From a virus, in the IMG/VR virus record IMGVR_UViG_3300025764_000015, positions 1-27,190 of that record: a stretch of DNA of 27,190 nucleotides. The stretch is one strand, 5' to 3'. Positions 26,421 through 27,190 of this stretch are shown here, piece after piece. The notes beneath the pieces were generated by a model that did no database searches, was not told the origin of the DNA, and worked only from the letters and a program-made list of their open reading frames with translations. Each line of letters opens with the position of its first letter. Position 1 is the stretch's first letter. A program made the position numbers and the translations under genes.

Positions 26421-27190
26421 TTAGGCGACCACACACATGCTTGGCGTGAAAGCGAGCATCAGGGATTCGGCTCTGTCGGGGGACCTGCCCAGCGTCTCTT
26501 TGACGCGGTCCTTACTTTGGATGCAGATTTTTCCAGTGATGGTATAATCAAACGTCACCATCAACTCTCGCTTCAAGTCTTGATCATCAGGAATGCAGAT
26601 ATCGTCATTGAGAAAGCGATCTCTGAGACCCCAGTACAATTCGGCTTTCCTATTCGCAAACTTCTCAGAGTCCCAAGCCTGTTCTGCCACATTCACACCG
26701 TTGACGCCTTGAACACCCATGTCATTGAGCGCGTCGACTACCCCAGCGCCTATCCCAATCACATCGACGTTCACAGCCTCGCTCATATCTTCTGCTGCAA
26801 CATCACGTACGCGCTTTGCCAAGGTCATTAAATCCATACCATGAATACTCTCTTGACTGATGACCGCATTACCGTGTCGAACAGTTATAACGCTGTTGTC
26901 GGACCCGAATCTGGCGACGTCGACTCCGAGAACATGAGGCAAATCAGTTCCAGTGTGAACGCGACCCATAGCGGCAAGAATGGAAGCGAGAGGAATGACA
27001 GACTTGTTCATCGAGGCTTTGTTCAGACTACAGGCATATTCCTGAGCGAACCTTTCCTCATCACCGTCCAACTCTGCAAGTTTGGACACACGCCACGCTT
27101 CTGTATGCGCGGGGTTGCCCTCATAGTTCTGTTCCATCCGATACCACGCAGGATTGTCCAATAGGGACTCGAATAGAGAACCTTCAGGAC
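26421..27190 (-). CDS. terminase large subunit, C-terminal nuclease part (5'-truncated by window edge)
   Basis: The frame is open to the right edge, so the N-terminal ATPase part lies outside the window. The visible 256 codons contain the C-terminal RNase H-like nuclease: LGVDVARFGSDNSVITVRHG with the first acidic residue, VDVIGIGAGVVDALNDMG with the second, and SPDRAESLMLAF near the end with the third. This nuclease cuts concatemeric DNA during headful or cos packaging. The stretch PEGSLFESLLDNPAW before the TTG at 27161 is in frame without a stop, which shows the gene continues. It ends one base before HNH 7. Confidence 0.9.
   Translation of the reverse strand, partial: PEGSLFESLLDNPAWYRMEQNYEGNPAHTEAWRVSKLAELDGDEERFAQEYACSLNKASMNKSVIPLASILAAMGRVHTGTDLPHVLGVDVARFGSDNSVITVRHGNAVISQESIHGMDLMTLAKRVRDVAAEDMSEAVNVDVIGIGAGVVDALNDMGVQGVNGVNVAEQAWDSEKFANRKAELYWGLRDRFLNDDICIPDDQDLKRELMVTFDYTITGKICIQSKDRVKETLGRSPDRAESLMLAFTPSMCVVA

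Overview
The window reads as part of the genome of a tailed, long-tailed (siphovirus-type) double-stranded DNA phage or prophage. Every convincing gene lies on the minus strand, so transcription runs from right to left. The head and tail genes follow the usual siphovirus order. Shine-Dalgarno sites are strong (AGGAGG-like), and neighbouring genes often share an ATGA, TAATG or TAGTG stop/start. The LL-H-type holin, CHAP-like endolysin, BspA-like leucine-rich repeats and a glycyl-radical domain together suggest an anaerobic, probably Gram-positive host; that is inference. No integrase or complete host gene is visible.

Layout from right to left. (1) 27190-21300, packaging and head: large terminase (cut by the window edge), a portal-MuF fusion, HK97-type prohead protease, HK97-type major capsid protein and a small TTG-started gene that follows the capsid gene. 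(2) 20435-15186, head-tail joining: a connector with an extra N-terminal Ig-like domain, then three adhesin-like proteins (collagen-like fibre, leucine-rich-repeat protein, beta-helix protein), then a gp10-like protein and a tail terminator. (3) 15186-8390, tail: tube protein, tail assembly chaperone with a -1 frameshift site (T TTT TTC), a short tape measure, a distal tail protein with a carbohydrate-binding-like insert, and a large hub protein. (4) 7789-5606, lysis: two helper proteins, endolysin, holin and a 64-residue stand-alone glycyl-radical domain like the C-terminus of anaerobic ribonucleotide reductase. (5) 4852-3768: a small HExxH metallopeptidase and a calcineurin-like phosphoesterase.

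(6) 3767-2212 is a 1.55-kb stretch with no credible gene in an otherwise tightly packed genome. It is full of long-range complementary segments, hairpins, terminator-like stems and palindromes. The best part, about 3370-3760 on the minus strand, looks like a structured non-coding RNA: a two-part long-range helix, a possible pseudoknot and a terminator-like end. (7) 2518-1, early region: a promoter with operator-like repeats and an early hairpin, three small unknown genes, an XRE-type HTH protein, a near-consensus promoter overlapping the end of the HTH gene, and the start of a DUF669-like putative single-stranded-DNA-binding protein running off the left edge.

Seven free-standing NUMOD3/HNH homing endonuclease genes are spread through all modules, always between genes and never inside one. 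Several are tied to their neighbours by 4-14 base overlaps. The observations most worth following are the structured non-coding island, the mini glycyl-radical protein, the endonuclease swarm and the adhesin cassette within the head-tail joining module.
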